Part shown: piece by piece, positions 1 to 12,060 of the stretch
Numbering within the stretch: position 1 is the stretch's first letter
How the letters are laid out: each line of letters starts with the position of its first letter
NCBI RefSeq assembly: GCF_005239225.2
Contig: NC_133297.1
Coordinates: 5,154,392 to 5,218,391, forward strand
Reading direction: 5' to 3'
Length of the DNA stretch: 64,000 nucleotides
Source of the DNA: Populus alba
Taxonomy: Eukaryota; Streptophyta; Magnoliopsida; Malpighiales; Salicaceae
Position numbers and translations under genes: made by a program
The notes under the pieces: model-generated
Seen by the model: only the letters and a program-made list of their open reading frames with translations
The model's database searches: none
Told to the model about the DNA's origin: nothing

Positions 1-1700
1 AGTTGTAACGAAACGTAGAGGTGGCTTTGACAGGTCATGACTATGTCACTCCCGGTAAGGTAAGTTGATTCTGAAAAGTTTATTATGTAAAAAAAAAAAG
101 AATAAATAAAATAAATCATAAAATACTCTCAGATAGTGGTAGCATTAGGAAATGCAGCACAAATGTTGTTAGGTGAAATTTTTAAAAAGTTTTTAAAATT
201 ATTTTTATATTTTTATTATTGTTTTTATATATTGATGTCAAAAATAAATTTTTAAATATTATTTTAATATATTTTTTAATAAAAAATATTTTAAAAATAA
301 TCATTATAATAATATCAAACACGAAAATTATAAACAGATGAAAAGCTATTTTTTAGGAAGGGCTGTGCTAAATTCACAGGCATATCAATCATTTTAAGAA
401 GTTAAACAGAATTATAAAGTTGTTACTGTAGCATCGACTTTTTAGAAGAAGAGAAAAGTCTCGCTTGTCGTGTAATTTTATTTTTTATTTTTTGAAAAAA
501 AGTCATATAAGCATCAATACTTTTTATTCTAATCTTTTAAAACTAATATAGTTTAACTTAATATTTTATCTTTTTTAAAAAAATCATTTTTAACTGTGTG
601 ACACATATTTTCCACTTCATATACTTCAAAAAAATAATCCATTAATTGGTTTTTTTATCTTTTTTTTTAAAATAACTTTAATAATAATTTTTTTAATATC
701 ATATTTCTCCACCTGTGAAATAGTTTTATAGCCTATAGTATTATTTTATATTATCATTATTTTGTGAATCTTGATTATATCAAAGTCAAGTTATGATAGT
801 AAAATAGAGAAAAGTATTCTTCATATTTGTTAATTAAATCATATTTTTTTAAAATATAAAATTTAATGTTCATTAGCATAATAATGCGTGTCTTGGAAAG
901 CTTCTTAAGAATCATAACAATTAACAAGAATAAATCTGGACGATAACAAATCTTTGATTTAAAAAAATATAAAAAAATAGGCAAAAAATATAATATATAT
1001 TAAAAAAGGTTACGTAACAAAAACTTAATTATAAAGTATTTTGTAAATAAAAAAGATAAATGACAAAATTTTAAATGTATTTAGAATCGCTTAGGAAATA
1101 TAAACAGACATGAAACTTATTAGAAAGAAAAACTTAAAACTAAATTTATTGGTTTAATAAAACTTAATCGGTCAATTATCTTTAAAAAATGATCTTATCT
1201 ATATTTTTTTTAATTTTTTCCAAGGACGGTAAAGGTTCTATTCACTTATAAGCTAATTATTTCTTTGATCATAAAATATTCTTTTATTATTGACTAAATT
1301 TTTTAAAGTGAGCCAAACCCAAAAAATGAAAAATATTTAACTGTAAAATATTTTTCTCCAGAATAAATGAAGGCTAATTTCCTTCAATCACCTTTTCTTA
1401 AAAGAAACGAAAGAAGGATGAGAAATAAACATGAAAGATATGTGCATTGCACTGCTCACCCCTGCACACAAGCCACTATCTTTCTTATTTTTCGCCTCTC
1501 TGTAGTTTCTCAAACATACAGTCAATGCTTAAAAGAGAGATTTTATAGGCGAGGTCAAGCTCATAATTGGGATGGAGTGGAAATGGAATGATGCTAACAA
1601 GTACTTACCAAATCTTCTTTCGTCTTGGTTTTTTTAGAGAGATTGTGATTGTCGGGCTTGTTGCATTGAAAAAATGAAGTGAAAAAAAGAAAGAAGGAGA
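1..1700 (+). repeat. Duplicated upstream block of A-type genes, copy 1
   Basis: No gene seen. The block begins at a motif AGTTGTAACGA.ACGTAGAGG that recurs at 16401 and 26328, and the DNA after it stays alignable by eye for over 1 kb in both places (for instance the stretch ending in a AGGCAAAAAATATAATAT motif near 980, 17350 and 27245). It leads into the promoter of the A-type gene at 2278. Short open frames inside (775-984, 1367-1591) are not conserved as proteins between the copies. Positions 1712-1740 are an AT microsatellite. Confidence 0.75.
142..330. mobile_element. Degenerate MITE-like insertion
   Basis: An AT-rich segment with the internal signature TTGATGTCAAAAATAA followed by TTTTTAAA and ATTTTAATATATTTTTTAATAAAA, also seen at 16520-16730 and 26440-26640 and, more distantly, at 3345-3570, 16025-16175, 26030-26165 and 37653-37845. 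It resembles the interior of the better preserved element at 4130-4346. Termini are eroded, so boundaries are approximate. Confidence 0.4.
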
Positions 1701-2020
1701 AACGATGCTTGAAATATATATATATATATAAATATATATAGAAGAAGAATGAGAAATCTTCATTTAAAATTAGTTGTATGGTTTTGATCGCAAGAGAGAG
1801 TAAGAAAGTAGTTTTGTTGCCTTCAAGTATTATAACTAAAACATGTCACAAGCTGACTGTTTACATAAGCACATTTTTTCAGACGAACTTTCTTATTGTT
1901 CTTGTAATTCTGTGTTAGAAGACTTTGATTGACCTGCTTATATTTTGATGAATGATTGCAAGTTTCTACTCCAGGGACCTGATTTGGATCTTCTAGTGAG
2001 ACGCAGGGATCAGAAATTGC

Positions 2021-2277
2021 GTCTCTTGACAAAATTGAAGACGTATTAATACTTGGGGACATTTTATTAGTTTATCCAAGCTTCCAAGGAAGGCCCCCAA
2101 ACAAAAATTCCACCAATCAGAAAATACCGAAAAGGTCAGCCTGATATTCCCTCTCCTCACCGTATAAAAAAAAAACCCCTCCCTCCATCTCTACCAGCAA
2201 ATCCAGCATAAACACTTGAAAACCCATTTGAGCCTCCTCCAGTACAAACTACAAAGACAGCATCTGTGTAGAGCAGA
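2021..2277 (+). promoter_or_regulatory. Promoter and leader of A-type copy 1
   Basis: GACGTA at 2040-2045, in the context AAATTGAAGACGTATT, is followed by a TATAAAA box at 2163-2169 and the ATG at 2278. The same order is kept upstream of the A genes at 18499, 32108 and 43947. The other copies read GACGTATTTTGACTTGGGG here, so this copy has lost the TTGACT (W-box-like) part. Confidence 0.65.
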
Positions 2278-2978
2278 ATGGCTGAAAACCTCAGGGAAAA
2301 TCCTGCTTTCGAAAAAGAAAGGTTGGTCTAAATTAAATTTCTTTTGCTTTGTTTCCTTTATGTTTTTATAAGCCCGTCACTTTCTCTTTCTTGTATTAAT
2401 GCTTCCTTCACTTTAATCTCTATTTTTCCAGTCAAGGAATTAGCCTCTTAAATTGTCCTTAAATTTTTTGACCTAGAAACTTAGCGTTTTTAATTGTTGA
2501 TGTGATAACAGCATTACTATGCAACATGGAATATTTGCCCTCTTGGTTGGGACGCTAAACAATCAAATCCAAGTGAAGTACCAATCAATTAAAGGCTCTC
2601 CATTCGACAGCCACGACGTTATTATGTCAGTTTTCCTTGTTGCTCTGCATCTTTTATTATGCCACGGCATCGGTGGCCGAAGTTATGCTCCGAGCTAGAA
2701 AATCAACTTACTACACAGTGGTTGGCAATCTCCGACTCTTTGCTAGTGCCCTTGCTGCGATATTGCTTCTAGCTATTCTGGCTCCAATTCTGGGGTGCGT
2801 TATTTCCGTTGTATGGGCTTGTTTATTTTTAAGAGTCGCATATGAATCAAGCCAAGAGATGTCCAACATTTTAAGCCAGTTAACCACCAATAAGTTGCTT
2901 GACATGGTGACCAGGCTTATTGCTCGCGTGAGGAGCCGCAAGGAGCGAAGAGAGAAACCGAATCAGCCACGTGTCTAG
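2278..2978 (+). pseudogene. A-type small membrane protein gene, frameshifted
   Basis: Exon 1 is 2278-2321 (44 nt, MAENLRENPAFEKE plus two bases); the intron 2322-2511 has GT..AG ends; exon 2 is 2512-2978. Compared with the intact A copy at 32108, the segment coding for the first membrane helix (about 2647-2666) carries four extra bases. The frame from the true start therefore shifts and ends at TAG 2696-2698 after about 76 residues. Downstream of the lesion the rest of the protein is still open to TAG 2976-2978 and closely matches its paralogues (membrane segments, then a basic tail ending NQPRV). This suggests a recent loss of function or an assembly error. Promoter, splice sites and 3' part are intact. 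Confidence 0.8.
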
Positions 2979-4129
2979 CTCACTACATGTCCTTAGAATT
3001 TAGATAGAGTAATTGACAGAGTAAATTTATACATGTTTGGGACTTGTTCTGGTTGTTCTCCTCCCCACCCTCTCTGTTTTCTTTTACCTTTTAAAGAAAT
3101 GTTTGTATGTTTGAAGAGGAAGATTTGAGAAGATGTTGATTATCAGGAATTTACTTGGCATGTAAAAAATGTGATGAAATAAATTTTTTTCTTTTATTAA
3201 ATAGTACGAACAATTTTTTTTTTGTCTCGACTTATTGTCAACACGCTAACAAAAAGGTTTGTGTCTTCAAGCTTGGTTAGGGGCTAATACACATTTGGTT
3301 AAAATATTCTTCACCCGGCACGGTACACGTCAGAACATTTTAGTTAAGGCTATATATTTTTACTTTTTAAAGGTAATTTTTTTAAAAAAATAATTTTTAT
3401 TTTATTTTTTTAATTTAAATTAATATATTTTTTGTGTTTTCATGTTTATTTTGATGCGTTGATGTTAAAAATAATTTTTTTAAAAAATAAAAAATATATT
3501 TTAATAATTTTCTAAAACAAAAAATACTTTAAAAAACAATCACAATCATAATCTTTAAAAACCTCGTAACTCTTAGTAGATTTATCTAATGCACTTTTGT
3601 TAGAGATAGTACTCAAAGTTTTTGAAAAATAAAATAATAATATCTAAAGCATTAATTTTTTCTATATATATATATATATATATTTTTTGTAATTAAACTT
3701 GGTATAATTGTTCAAATTTGAAAAATACTGGCCAAACTAATTTTTTAGATTTGAATTTTTAAATTAAATTATATAAAAATTACTACAACATGACCTTACT
3801 CACTGGTTAGATCTAAAGAAAGAAAAAACATGTTCCCCTGGTCACCTGCAAAACTAGCAAATTAGATTATAAATTTTACTGGACTATCTAATTTTTTATT
3901 TCTATAATTTCATAAAAAAATACAAAAATTAATTTACAGTGAATTCAATACTAAATAATAAAATTATTTAAAAACACAACATTACTCTCGCGTATTAACT
4001 GTTGAGCTACAACACTAAACTATTAATCAGATGATTTAAAAGATATACTAACTTTGTTTACTGTTGATACAGTGATCGATTATAATCTCTATGGAAGCTA
4101 GACTTGAGCCACCATGTGGATGAATCTAA

Positions 4130-4346
4130 GGGGCCGTTTGGTACTGCGGTCCAAACGGCTTTTTACCCAATTTCAAATTTTTTTTTTTTTTTTTTTTACT
4201 AAAATTAAGTTCGGTTTGTACTTTCTGGATCGTTTTGATGTGCTGATATTAAAAATGATTTTTAAAAAATAAAAAAACATTATTGGCATACTTTTCGGCA
4301 CGAAAAGCTATTTGAAAAGCAACAGCTACCACACTCCCAAACACCC
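4130..4346. mobile_element. PIF/Harbinger (Tourist)-like MITE
   Basis: The left end reads GGGGCCGTTTGG and the right end, reversed, GGGTGTTTGGGAGTGTGG, as in Tourist-like termini. It is flanked by TCTAA at 4125-4129 and 4347-4351, containing a TAA target duplication. The paralogous spacer at 20391-20410 reads GAATCTAATACTTGG without the insertion, so it is a direct empty site. The interior carries a T tract and the motif TTTTGATGTGCTGATATTAAAA shared with related segments in this window. There is no coding capacity. Confidence 0.75.
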
Positions 4347-6250
4347 TCTAATACTTGGCACGTGATCCATGGATCTACTGCAAGGAAAGACAAAATACCC
4401 TCACTGCAAAGAAAATCAGATGCAGTTGGAGAAGAAATTAATATTTAGGTAAGTATTGGGATTATTTTCCCATGGTGGTTGCAAATTACACAATATAACT
4501 AAATAAGACAGTGTTTACTGTGGATGGACTCTTTTTTTTTTTTTTTGTGATCATTGAACTTTGTTTATTTACAGTTCATCATTACAGGCTGTGAGCATGT
4601 TTTTTACAGGTTAAACTTGATGATAAATACAAGAAAATATATATAATAAAATAAAAATTGATGTAAAGTATTTGTATTTTTTCTACGTTATTTACTTATT
4701 GCTATGAATATTAACCTTTTTGTTTTAGTTTTTAATTAACATCTGCATTTTTTTAATTTATCATTTAATAAATTTTTTAATTAATCTTATCAGACACATG
4801 TATTATGTTTTTCATTTTTTAGCTAACAAGTTTTATAATACTATAAAAACATATTGACAAGATAAGATAAGATTATTTTCTATTATTTTAAGAATTAATT
4901 GAAACCCTGTCAGAGTACAGCGCAAATAGATTAGACTAGTTTGTATGCTTGTAGTATGCTATGAGGAGCATGATTTTTTAAAACGTAAAAAAAAATATAA
5001 GGTCTCGAAAAATTATTTAACATTATTATTAAATCAAAAAATATAATTATTTTGAAATTTTTTCTATGAGGATAATTTGTTTATTAACGTATTTCTTATT
5101 TATTTTTAGTAAACACAAAGTTTTTTAATTAGAATTGTTGTTCCAATTAAAAAAACTATTAATCATCATTTAAAGCAAGTTAACAAAAAATAAAAAACAG
5201 TATTTACGTGTGGTTTAAGGATGAAAGAAATCTTAAATGTAAATAAAATTATGTTCAAATTTTTATATAATTTTTTTAACAAAAAAACAATCTGCATCAG
5301 TTATGTCAAAATTAAAGTGCAGGTGATTATGGTGAATTTTTCATGAGTTTTTTTTTTTTTAAAAGGATCAGGTCTAGCATCTGCCCAACTATAACAAATA
5401 TACTAACTCGTGCACCTAGCCCTGCTTTAATATTTTATTAGAAGGCGGGTGACATCTCATCCTTAATGAAAATATTACATGTCTCAGCGCTCAAACTGCT
5501 GAGCTCTTGCTTCAATTCCATGCGATAATTAACTAAATTATGATATAAAGTTGTTATTAATTTAATGCTGAAATAAAAATTGATTTCACGAGATAGAGTT
5601 TTAGAATATTTCTAAAAGATTGAAAGATGAAGGACGAATTTAAATAACAATAGTATTCTTTCACTTAAAGCATGGCAAGCTTCAATTTGGACATCCAAGT
5701 TTTTATTTTTACTTTTTCAGTCCTTGATATTTTAGTTATTTATATTTTGACTCTAAACTTTATTTTTTTTTTTTTGCATTTTAATCCCTGGACTTTTATA
5801 TATGCTAGAGAAAGACATCATGAAATGGAGATGAGAGAAAAAAATATTTGATAGATCAATATTTCTGACTATAAAAAGAAGATCGTGGTGTAAATTAATT
5901 ATTTTTTACAAAGAAAGTTTAATGTTGATGGTTTTTATGCATAAAAAAATAGATAGGGCACCTAAATATTTTTTATTTAGTTTAATTTTTATTTTTTAAA
6001 ATGTTTTTAGTGTTATAAAATAAGAGAACCAAAACTTGAACCTTGCTTTTTTTTGTCACGAAGATAATTGAAAACAATAATGGTAGACAACAAATATCCG
6101 ATCAAGACAAACAATGTGTCATCCAATCTAATAATTAAAAAAAAAAAAAAACAGAGAGATCTGAGGTGGTGGCATAAGAAAAATATAAAGCAAAACCAAG
6201 GAAGTGGCCTCAGGCTTCTTTTTTTTTTTCCCTCTTAGGCTAGGTGTGTT

Positions 6251-6608
6251 AAGAGTGATCATTTCTGATTCGGTTCGATTTGGTTTTTATTAAAAAAAAA
6301 AATTAAACTGAATTTTTTTTAAAAAAAACCAAAACCAGTTTGAACCGGCCAGTTTCGGTTCGGTTTTGTTTTTTTTAGGGAAAAATACCAGTTCAAACCG
6401 GTTTGGCACGGTTTTTCCGGTTTGGCTTGATTTTTTTTTCCAGTTTTTTTTCTGTTCGGTTTTTTTCAGTTTTAGGCTTATAAAACCGATACTGAACTGG
6501 TCGGTTTTTTTAAAATTTTAATTAGTTTAATCGGTTTTTTTCATGGTTCAGTTTTTTAGGTTATTTTTTTTTGTTTTCTTAATTTCTCAGTTTTTTTGCT
6601 CATCCCTA
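6251..6608. mobile_element. hAT-like MITE rich in CGGTTT
   Basis: A 358-bp insertion with many CGGTTT/AACCGG units. The left end is AAGAGTGATCA and the right end, reversed, is TAGGGATGAGCA, an imperfect inverted repeat of hAT type. Flanks GGTGTGTT (6243-6250) and TGTGCGTT (6609-6616) look like a diverged 8-bp target duplication. The paralogous spacers at 33800-33840 and near 45170 read GGCTAGGTGCGTTCTAG-like sequence without the insert. No coding capacity. Confidence 0.65.
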
Positions 6609-7269
6609 TGTGCGTTCACCATAATGCCTAACTTTTTTATATATTTGGTTTTATCTTTTATTTTATTTTTTAACTAATATCTTCTCCCTCATTTCCTGAA
6701 AAAAAATAATTTACCATCTAATATATTTTTAAAACAATTGTATTGGACAAAATATATTGTTTTTTTCCATTTTTTAGATAACAAATTTTTATAATACTAT
6801 AAACATATTGATAATATAAAAACTATTTTATATTACAATAAAAATTAATTTGAATCGTGTTAGAGTATAACGGGGATAGATTAGACTGATTTGCATGTTC
6901 GTGCTATGCTATGGAGACTATAATTTTGTAAAATATGAAAATATATCCAAGTTTTAGGGAATTATCTAACATTGCTGTTAAATTTAAAATTACACTTAAT
7001 TTACTTGTCCTAAATAAAAATAATATATGTCTCAACACTTAAACTCATGATCTCTTGCTTCAATCTCGTGTACTAACTAATTAAATTATGATAAAAATTG
7101 TTATTACATGTGTTAAACAAATAAATTAATTTGATTAATATTTTATACAAATAATAAATCACTACAAGCATCCCAAGATTTTTCTAGTTTTAATAAGTTT
7201 AATAGTTTAGTTTCATTTGAAAGTAATTAAGATAACTGCAATAAACTATTAATCCACCAATGGAATGGA

Positions 7270-7500
7270 TAGAGGGTTTCATTGACCTTACAGAACGCCA
7301 CGTGTCGATCCCTAAACCGTCGATTCAATCGCCCTTGCACCTCCATTCATTTTGTTTGCTTATTAACAGTTAAGTACAGCTCGAGGACGTCTCGCCCGTT
7401 TGCCATTCTAGAAGCCTCTAGTCCTGCGCAATCACTTTCATCCTTTTGTGTTGCTTTTTCTATATGTATATTTTTTTTTAAGTTCCCTCTTTAGCATATC
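7270..7500 (+). promoter_or_regulatory. Distal upstream module with GACGTC, copy 1
   Basis: A conserved segment with ACGCCACGTGTCGATCC and, at 7386-7391, GACGTC within GAGGACGTCTCGCCCG. It recurs at 11840-12060, 17570-17700 (partial) and 34060-34200 (partial), mostly well upstream of B genes. It has no TATA box or ORF I trust. It could be a distal enhancer or a promoter relic. Confidence 0.45.
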
Positions 7501-8153
7501 CAATAATCATACTATTGCCATAAATCTATTAACCGTCTTTAATTACACGCACTAGTTTCTTGACAGGCACTTCAAAACTTATATTATTTAATTAATTTAT
7601 ATCGTTGTTTTTTCCATTTTCTAATAGATTGTTTAAAGATTTATAAATGAATAAAACTTTACTGTTTATTAAATAAACATATTATTTTGAAATAATTTCA
7701 TAAAACCTTAATAATTATAATTAAATTAATCTACTTAAAAGCTCAATCGTATAAAATATTGAATTAATATTAGAAACATAAATTGAATTATCTCTCAGAA
7801 ATTAATAATTAATAGTTAGGTTGAATATATGTATGTAAGTTTGAAGTGTTGATATTTTTAAATATTTACAATAAATTAAATACTGTGATTGATTAAGAAT
7901 ATTAAATGATTGTTAACAGTTTTTTGGGAACTCAGCATGTTGATTGTTTTTTGCTTATAATTCGTTGAAGGCATTTTAATTGTATTGCTTTTTTAATTTA
8001 ATATTAATGAGATAAGAGTACAAGTTTTGTAAGATGATTTATATATATATATATATATATATATCGTGACAATTGCAATGATTCTTTTTTCTCCTTTTAA
8101 ATTAGCTTTAGCTACGAAGTTGATGTTTTAGCGTGAAGCGAGGATTAATTAAT

Positions 8154-8358
8154 TTCCCAGGACGCCGGCTTTTGAAGAATACGTCTTTGACAAAATTGAC
8201 AAAACGAAAGACGTCTTTTGAAGACCCCACCCGTTCGAGACTAACCCTTTTCCTCGCCTATAAAAGGCCCTATCAATGAAGTAACGACACCTCACCCATT
8301 GGTCTAGAGATCCAAACCCCAAAGACAACATCTCTCTAGCTAAAGAAAGCTGCAGAAA
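8154..8358 (+). promoter_or_regulatory. Promoter and leader of B-type copy 1
   Basis: TTTCCCAGGACGCCGG at 8154-8169, ACGTCTTTGAC, two TTGACA motifs, then GACGTC at 8210-8215 and TATAAAA at 8259-8265. The leader CCAAACCCCAAAGACAACAT is shared with the other B genes. ATG is at 8359. Confidence 0.65.
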
Positions 8359-8996
8359 ATGGCAGAAAAGCACCCGCTCAATCTTGGTTTCCAAGTAGAC
8401 AGGTTACTCTAAATCCTCTTGCCTTTAATTCTTTTTTTCATCAAGTTCAGAGGGATTCAAATTAAATTCCGTTTTCCCTTTATTTCACCGTCTTCAATTC
8501 TTGTGTTCAAGTAATTTTAATTTTGTTATGATGACAGCATCGAAGCGCGGCATGCCATTTTTGCCCTGCTTGCGGACACGTTAAGCAACCAAATCCAAGA
8601 GAAATACCAGTTTCTCCATTTGACATCCACATGAGGGTCATGTCAGCAGTTTTTGTTGCTCTGTTTATAGACGCCACAACATCAGTTGCCGAGGTTATAC
8701 TCCGGACGCAGAAATCATTCCACCAGAGACTTGTCGGCAATATTCGCCTCTTTGCCAGCGCCCTTGCTACAATTCTGCTTCTAGTGACTTCCCTGATTGT
8801 GTCCTGCATCGTTTCTGTCTTGTGGACCTGTTTACTTGTGAAATTAGGACATGAATCATGTCAGGATCTATGCCTGTTGCTAAGCCAAACAACTGATGAG
8901 GTACCGGACATGTTGAAAAAGCTAATTGGCTCTCGTGACGATAATGAGATAATCTTTTATGGGCTGGGCTATCATTTTGATTTTGTCAAGCTTTGA
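8359..8996 (+). pseudogene. B-type small membrane protein gene, deletion and altered 3' end
   Basis: Exon 1 is 8359-8402, the intron 8403-8537, and exon 2 starts at 8538. Relative to the intact B gene at 21879, ten bases (TCAATGCCAG) are missing after ATACCAG near 8610. The lost segment ends in the same CCAG as the base run before it, as expected for slippage between short direct repeats. The correct frame then stops at TGA 8632-8634 after about 46 residues. The membrane part is still open in another frame (8631-8996). From about 8930 the sequence leaves the family consensus and instead resembles DNA downstream of the C gene (near 41607), so the normal C-terminus is also gone. Confidence 0.8.
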
Positions 8997-9819
8997 ATGG
9001 GCTTCATCTGTACTGCAAACAAAAAAAAAAAACTTCAGAAAATATAAAAGAAACTATTAGTTCTAGGGCATGGATTTCCAGTTAGACAAAACATTGCTCA
9101 CGGAAACAATTTGGTCCGGTCTACTTTTTGACAATAGACCGGTGTCATTAATAAATTTTTATAGACCATTGGGGAATGTTATATTCCTAATAAAAAAACT
9201 TAAAAGCAGCAAGATTTTTTATGCCTTTTATATTTGGAGACGCGGGTTGTATCACGTTATGCAAGTGCCAGGAATATTTCTTTTAAATGATTGTCCAAAG
9301 TCTAATCAAATTAATAAGAATTGATTAAAAATAAAGATTAATTCGTAGTCTAATCAAATGAAGATTAATTTGCCCAAATTAGCAGGCAAGTAAAAGTGGG
9401 ATCCATTAGAAAATCAAATCAAGTAAAAGTGGCCCGAATCTAGCACATTGCAATAAATTCTTATTTTCATTAGAAAAAAGAATACCGCAGTATTATCAGG
9501 CAAAAAAAAGATTTTAAGAAGTTATATGGATGAATTCACAAATAGTTTGCTATTAATTAATATGAAATTTGATATCTTTACACCTGATTAATGGTTATCT
9601 AGAAATAATTTTAACTTCTGGCGGCCGTTGGTGGAGGAATTTTTATCTTTAATATACTAGTTTAGTGCAGCAGTAATATTCAACGATTTCTTCTGCCCAG
9701 CAAATCTGTTTAAACAAGATAAAGAACAGTTGTTGCAAAGTATATATGCTTCAGTCTGCTCAATTAGAATTTAGAAGATAAACACTGCTGTTTTAAGTTG
9801 TTATCTGTAATGTTTCGGA

Positions 9820-10230
9820 AAGCAATTCCACGGGTCGACCGGTGGCGGATCTTCGGTTCAAGATGGGCTTTCAGGGACCAAGACATTTGGTGGATGTCTT
9901 ATCCAAACCGGGGAGGTGCAACTTGCTGATAATATTTGGCCCATTCTCTCACTAGGTTTCGATCGCTGTTAGACAGAAGAGAGCCCTCTGCTTTAAAAAT
10001 CTTACCGGATCCACGTGGCTGTCACCAAGCCATTGATGCCTTAAACGGATTCCCCACCTTTCTCTCACGCGTGGATAGATAATGTCTACGGAGCATCGAC
10101 TTTGGAACGTGGTGATGTCAAGTTGGGGAGTGTTCGTCTTTGACTATAAACAGTGCAGTTGCGGACGTCTCAAGCGTTTTTCTATCCTTTTTTTCCCCGG
10201 CACCAGTAATAAACTAGTACAGAGACATCT
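9820..10230 (+). promoter_or_regulatory. D-type promoter module, copy 1 (no gene behind it)
   Basis: A conserved GC-richer stretch: GATGGGCTTTCAGGG, ATATTTGGCCCATTCT, a CCACGTGG core (G-box) near 10012, ACGCGTGGATA, GTCTACGGAGCATCGACTTTG, a TATAAA at 10145-10150 and GACGTC at 10164-10169. The full-length form recurs at 37850-38230, and a shorter form at 23084 and 27747. No first exon of the A/B/C family follows. It could drive a noncoding RNA or be a relic of a lost subfamily. Confidence 0.5.
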
Positions 10231-11329
10231 GTTAATATATATATATATATATATAAGATTTCTTTTCGAATAAATCCATCGTTAGTGAATAGTTTTTAAA
10301 TAAAAAAATAATATTTAAATCAAATTAAATTTTAATCTAACCAATCAAATCATAGGTTGACTAGACAATTTCAAATTGGTTTTTTTTAAACCGGTGAAAT
10401 AAGATTTAATAATATATCACATTGAATTAAAATTAATATTCATTTATGATTTTTAAAAATAAGTATGTTTGAAAAAGGAAATTTTAACTTCAGGTATGAT
10501 TTTATAATCATGTTTTTTGAGAAAAAATTAATCAATATCCACTCTGAATATGACCCTTGTTTTCAGTAAACTTTATTATCATTATATAAATACACGAAAA
10601 ATAGTAGTTTTGCGTTGTTATTTTACTATTAATTGTTAATTGTTTTACTATTCCAGTAAACAAATGCAAGAAAAATAACATGTTAACATATATATATATT
10701 TAATGAACGGGTATATTAAACATGCGTAATAGATTGGACTAGTTTTTTAATTAACATTTTCAATTTTTTTTAATTTACCATTTAATAATTTTTTTAATTA
10801 ATTGTATCGGACACATTATTTTTCCATTTTTTAGCTAATAAGTTTTATAATACTATAAAACATATTGATAATATAAAGACTATTTTCTATTGTTTTAAAA
10901 ATTAACTTGAATTTTATCACAGTGCAGTGTGAATAGACTGGACTAGTTTGTATATAATTTTTTAAAATATAAGTAAAAAATCTACATCTTATAAAATTAT
11001 TTAGTATTGCTATTAAATCCAAAAAATATAATTATTTTGTATTTGTTTTTTATCAAGATATTTTTTTATTAACACATTTCTTGTTTATAAGTAAATACAA
11101 AGTTTTTTAACTGGGATCATTGTTTCAGTTAAAAAAAATATTTATGATCATTAAATATATTGATAAAAAATATAAAAATAATATCTTCATATTTTATGTG
11201 TCATTTAAAGATAAAACAATATTAAATGTGATAAAATTATATTCAAAATCTATATAAAAGATTTAAAAAAAAAAATATGCATCAATCTTTCATGAATAAT
11301 TTATTATTATTTTCATATCATATACATGC

Positions 11330-11360
<31 letters not shown>

Positions 11361-11839
11361 TTTAAAATAGTATTTAAGAGTTGTGTCAAATTTGAAGTGC
11401 AAGTGATTGTTATATGTTTTCTTTTTTCTAGAAAATATATAAAATAAAAGAGATAGTTCATGTAAAATATTTGTATTGTTATATGTTTCTTTCTACTTGC
11501 TGCTATGACGGTTTGTTTTAGTTTTTAATTAACACTTGCAAAGAAAAATTAATTTACCATTTAATATATTTTTTAATCAATTGCATCGGACACGTATATT
11601 GTTTTTCCATTCTTTAGATAACAAATTTTACAATATTATTAAAACATATTGACAATATAAAGACTGTTTTCTATTTATATTAAAAATTAATCTGAATTAT
11701 ATTAGAGTGTAATGCGTATAGATTAGACTGGTTTATATATTCACGCTATATGCTATAAAGACCATAATTTTTTTAAACGTAAAAAAATATTTAAGTGGAT
11801 GGAGGGTGTCATTGGCCCACTATCCCAGCATGTTTGAAT

Positions 11840-12060
11840 TGGTGATTAAGACCTTACAGAACTCTACGTGTCAATCCCTAGACCGTTGATTCAATCACCC
11901 TTGCACCTCCATTCATTTTGTTTGCCTATTAACAATTCAATTCAGCTTGAGGACGTCTCGCCCGTTTGCCATTCTAGAAGCCTCCAGTCATACGCAATCA
12001 TTTTCATCCTTTTGTGTTGCCTTTTTTTTTTTTTTTTTAAGTTCCCTCTTTAGCATATCC
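11840..12060 (+). promoter_or_regulatory. Distal upstream module with GACGTC, copy 2
   Basis: Near-identical to 7270-7500, with GACGTC at 11952-11957 in the same GAGGACGTCTCGCCCG context and the same tail CATCCTTTTGTGTTGC. It lies about 1.2 kb before the B2 gene. Confidence 0.45.

Larger units (their letters stand above)
2979..8150. other. Spacer between A1 and B1 genes
   Basis: No gene seen. The first 330 bases resemble the DNA after the A gene at 18499 (19179-19510). Later parts correspond to 20330-21060 and to 33050-33850. It holds an AT microsatellite (3663-3683), MITE-like segments at 3345-3570, 4130-4346 and 6251-6608, a B-gene upstream module at 7270-7500 that recurs at 11840-12060, 17570-17700 and 34060-34200, and an AT run at 8039-8064. 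Confidence 0.6.

Noticed and set aside
2637..2978. A separate 113-residue gene
   Set aside because: It is the frameshifted 3' part of the A copy starting at 2278 and has no ATG at its beginning.
10082..10273. 63-codon frame starting in the D module
   Set aside because: The start ATG is absent from the copy at 38087 and the frame ends in an AT microsatellite; it reads through a TATA box.
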